From: Pacificibacter maritimus
GTDB taxonomy: Bacteria; Pseudomonadota; Alphaproteobacteria; Rhodobacterales; Rhodobacteraceae
Length of the DNA: 64,000 nt
Reading direction: 5' to 3'
Assembly: GCF_003814915.1 (NCBI RefSeq)
Contig: NZ_RKQK01000001.1
Span: forward strand, 884,031 to 948,030
Below the pieces are notes generated by a model, which worked only from the letters and a program-made list of their open reading frames with translations, did not search any database and was not told where the DNA came from. This document shows positions 62,402-64,000 of this stretch, piece after piece (the stretch's first letter is position 1; each line of letters starts with the position of its first letter). The translations under genes and the position numbers were made by a program.

Positions 62402-63091
62402 ATGTTGAAATTTCTCCCCATCCTAATGGCTTTGGTTTACGGCTATGTCATGTACCGCATGTCGGCGGGGCGTTCTGCGCGCGAATTGGCGGCGAAGTCT
62501 GCAGAACTGGCCGATGCTACCTTACGCGAAGAATTCATGCGGCTGGCCCATGCGCTGGATCTGCCACGTGTTCAGGTGTTTTTATACGATATTGAGCCTG
62601 TGAATGGATTGGCCGCCCCTGACGGTAAGGTCTATATCACCCGCGGGTTTTACCAAAAGTTTCGATCTGGCGAAGTGACCGCCGCAGAAATGGCCTCTGT
62701 TGTGGCGCATGAACTCGGGCATGTCGCTTTGGGCCATTCCAAACGGCGGATGATTGACTTTTCTGGACAAAACGCGCTGCGCACAGCTTTAGCTATGGGG
62801 TTGCGTTTTGTACCGCTGATCGGCCCTTTTGCAATTTACATTGCTTCGGCCATGACCAGCCTTTTGGCCGCGAAATTATCGCGTCGCGATGAATTTGAAG
62901 CAGATGCCTATGCTTCCGCTTTGTTGCACAAATCGGGAATTGGAACTGAGGCGCAAAAGTCATTGTTTATGAAACTCAATGACTTAACGGGCGCACATGG
63001 CGCAGCCACCCCTGCTTGGTTCATGAGTCACCCAAAAGTCGATGAACGCATCAAAGCGATTGAGGTGAATGAGGCGAAATGGCAGGTTTAA
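62402..63091 (+). CDS. M48-family membrane metalloprotease
   Basis: 229 residues, HtpX/YggG-like gluzincin. Zinc site VVAHELGHVALGH (H103, E104, H107), with the third ligand Glu in RRDEFEADAYAS. One N-terminal anchor helix (MLKFLPILMALVYGYVMY) and a hydrophobic stretch at about 128-152 (ALAMGLRFVPLIGPFAIYIASAM). Short for the family, without a TPR tail. Immediately after dedA, so co-transcribed. Confidence 0.9.
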   Translation: MLKFLPILMALVYGYVMYRMSAGRSARELAAKSAELADATLREEFMRLAHALDLPRVQVFLYDIEPVNGLAAPDGKVYITRGFYQKFRSGEVTAAEMASVVAHELGHVALGHSKRRMIDFSGQNALRTALAMGLRFVPLIGPFAIYIASAMTSLLAAKLSRRDEFEADAYASALLHKSGIGTEAQKSLFMKLNDLTGAHGAATPAWFMSHPKVDERIKAIEVNEAKWQV

Positions 63092-63094
63092 GCC

Positions 63095-63637
63095 TTAGGA
63101 CAGGGCTTTTCCCAAACGCGGCAAGCGCGCTTTTTTCATAAGTTTGCGCATATCCCATGGTTGGCCAGATAGGCGTTCTGCGGTTAGTCGCACATCTTCG
63201 CAGGCGGCAAAGACCAAATCGGGGTGGTGCGAGGCGAGTTCCCACAAGAAGCCATCGGGGTCACGGCGCTCGATGCCTTCTTCGCGCAGAGTGTTTTGCG
63301 GAAAATCTGAAGCATTCATCGTGACAAGCTCATCGGCATGGCCAGCAATTGCTGCCGCCAAAACATGGATGTCATTTTCGTCAGGTAAATACAGCCGCGA
63401 TTCTAACCCTGCATGGGGTTTGATGCTGGCTTTTGGCCAATTGGCTTTGACAAGTGCCACTTCTGCGCGGGCTTGTTCTTCGCCTGTTGGGCCGATTTTA
63501 CGAGCAGCCCGCGCCCATTCTTCTAAAATGCGCTCAGACCAAAGCGGGGTAAAGAGCCCCTTGGCGGCCACGTTTAGCAATACTTCCCGCATCACGGTCG
63601 GGTAAAGAACGCAGGCATCAAGGAGCACTTTTTTCAT
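63095..63637 (-). CDS. PIN-domain protein
   Basis: 180 residues. PIN nuclease motifs: MKKVLLDACVLYP (D7), the acidic DENDIHVLAAAI in the middle and VTMNASDFPQ. Resembles the RSP_2648-type PIN family of Rhodobacterales. It is unusual as a toxin because no antitoxin gene overlaps it; a ribonuclease role is possible. The C-terminal extension (SGQPWDMRKLMKKARLPRLGKALS) is basic. AAGGGTC precedes the ATG; 13 nt from the next gene's stop. Confidence 0.82.
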   Translation of the reverse strand: MKKVLLDACVLYPTVMREVLLNVAAKGLFTPLWSERILEEWARAARKIGPTGEEQARAEVALVKANWPKASIKPHAGLESRLYLPDENDIHVLAAAIAGHADELVTMNASDFPQNTLREEGIERRDPDGFLWELASHHPDLVFAACEDVRLTAERLSGQPWDMRKLMKKARLPRLGKALS

Positions 63638-63650
63638 ATACTTGAGACCC

Positions 63651-64000
63651 TTACGGCATCATGCGGTAGAATAGACCTTTGAGGTAACCGCTTTCGGCCA
63701 ATTGTGGCATCAGCGGGTGATCGGCCCCTGCAAAACCCGTATGAATGAGCTGTGCAGATTTTTGCGCGCGCCCGATACCCCGATTACAAGAGTTGCGGAA
63801 TTTTTCCAGATCTGCTGCATGTGAACACGAACATAGACCCAAATATCCACCATCAACGACCAAAGCCGCGGCCATTTTCGCCACACGCTCGTAAGCGCGC
63901 AGGCCTTTTTCAAGCGCAGGTTTGCTTGGGGCAAAAGCAGGTGGATCACAGATCACAACATCGAATTTTTCGCCCTCGGCCAACAATGCAGCCATGGTGT
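63651..64000 (-). CDS. Class I SAM-dependent rRNA methyltransferase (RlmI-like), 5' end cut
   Basis: C-terminal part, running off the window edge. DVVICDPPAFAPSK is the catalytic NPPY-like motif of the RlmI/RlmK group; GGYLGLCSCSHAADLEKF and HPLMPQLAESGYLKGLFYRM complete the C terminus. It would methylate 23S rRNA (C5 of a cytosine). The Cys in LCSCSH is the usual catalytic residue of the group. Co-directional with the PIN gene. Confidence 0.85.
   Translation of the reverse strand, partial: TMAALLAEGEKFDVVICDPPAFAPSKPALEKGLRAYERVAKMAAALVVDGGYLGLCSCSHAADLEKFRNSCNRGIGRAQKSAQLIHTGFAGADHPLMPQLAESGYLKGLFYRMMP

Noticed and set aside
63095-63637. Toxin-antitoxin system with the PIN protein
   Set aside because: No small antitoxin gene lies next to it; neighbours are a protease and an rRNA methyltransferase.

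Overview
The window looks like chromosomal DNA of a marine alphaproteobacterium of the Rhodobacterales (roseobacter group), of moderate GC by eye. The signs are: a C4-pathway 5-aminolevulinate synthase that aligns end to end with Rhodobacter HemA; a Sinorhizobium-type agl alpha-glucoside operon; a DksA with only one of the four zinc-finger cysteines; a DUF442/Blh-type sulfide detoxification operon; release factor 2 without a frameshift; and several small families typical of the group. I cannot fix genus or species. No rRNA, phage, integrase, insertion sequence or CRISPR array was seen. One tRNA gene (tRNA-Val, UAC) is present.

Layout. 1-930: edge-truncated TehA/SLAC1-like transporter. 1.0-11.4 kb: sugar island. 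The aglEFGAK operon (minus) is divergent from the LacI-type regulator aglR, which is followed by a GH1 beta-glucosidase and glucokinase. Three sites with an AGCGCT core lie in its control regions. 11.6-16.7 kb: chemosensory operon (STAS, CheY, CheA, CheW, CheR, second CheY-like protein, unknown protein), with no cheB, cheD or receptor. 16.9-20.0 kb: glpD-glpK. 20.0-25.6 kb: beta-propeller protein, YghZ-type aldo/keto reductase, a decayed D-lyxose isomerase gene, an orphan TRAP binding protein and a SulP permease. 25.6-27.9 kb: sulfur operon (two YeeE/YedE-like proteins, MBL-fold persulfide dioxygenase-like protein, DUF442 phosphatase/rhodanese-like protein). 28-43 kb: housekeeping genes (prfB, mrcA, amiC, aminotransferase, DsbA-like, ispG, RodZ-like, hemA, M20 peptidase, histidine phosphatase, tRNA-Val, HU-like, lon up to 45.9 kb).

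46-50 kb: a mini-gene, a glycosyltransferase-sulfotransferase fusion, a second mini-gene and tgt. Between tgt and a RimB-RimK fusion lies an octanucleotide microsatellite of nearly 26 copies. 52-57 kb: acidic secreted or anchored protein, YciI-like, SufT-like, a SatD-like plus DUF3307 pair preceded by a 48-bp palindrome, HesB/IscA, two tandem TfoX-N proteins and tpiA. 57-64 kb: FAD monooxygenase, dksA, GNAT, DUF2927 lipoprotein, small membrane proteins, DedA, M48 protease, PIN protein and an edge-truncated rRNA methyltransferase.

How the genes work together. The agl/bgl/glk block would import alpha-glucosides, cut them in the cytoplasm and phosphorylate the glucose. glpD/glpK and tpiA feed triose phosphates. 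amiC, mrcA and the RodZ-like gene serve the cell wall. The least explained and most testable items are the palindrome-controlled SatD-like/DUF3307 pair, the octamer repeat in front of the RimB-RimK fusion, and the remnant lyxose isomerase directly upstream of the aldo/keto reductase.
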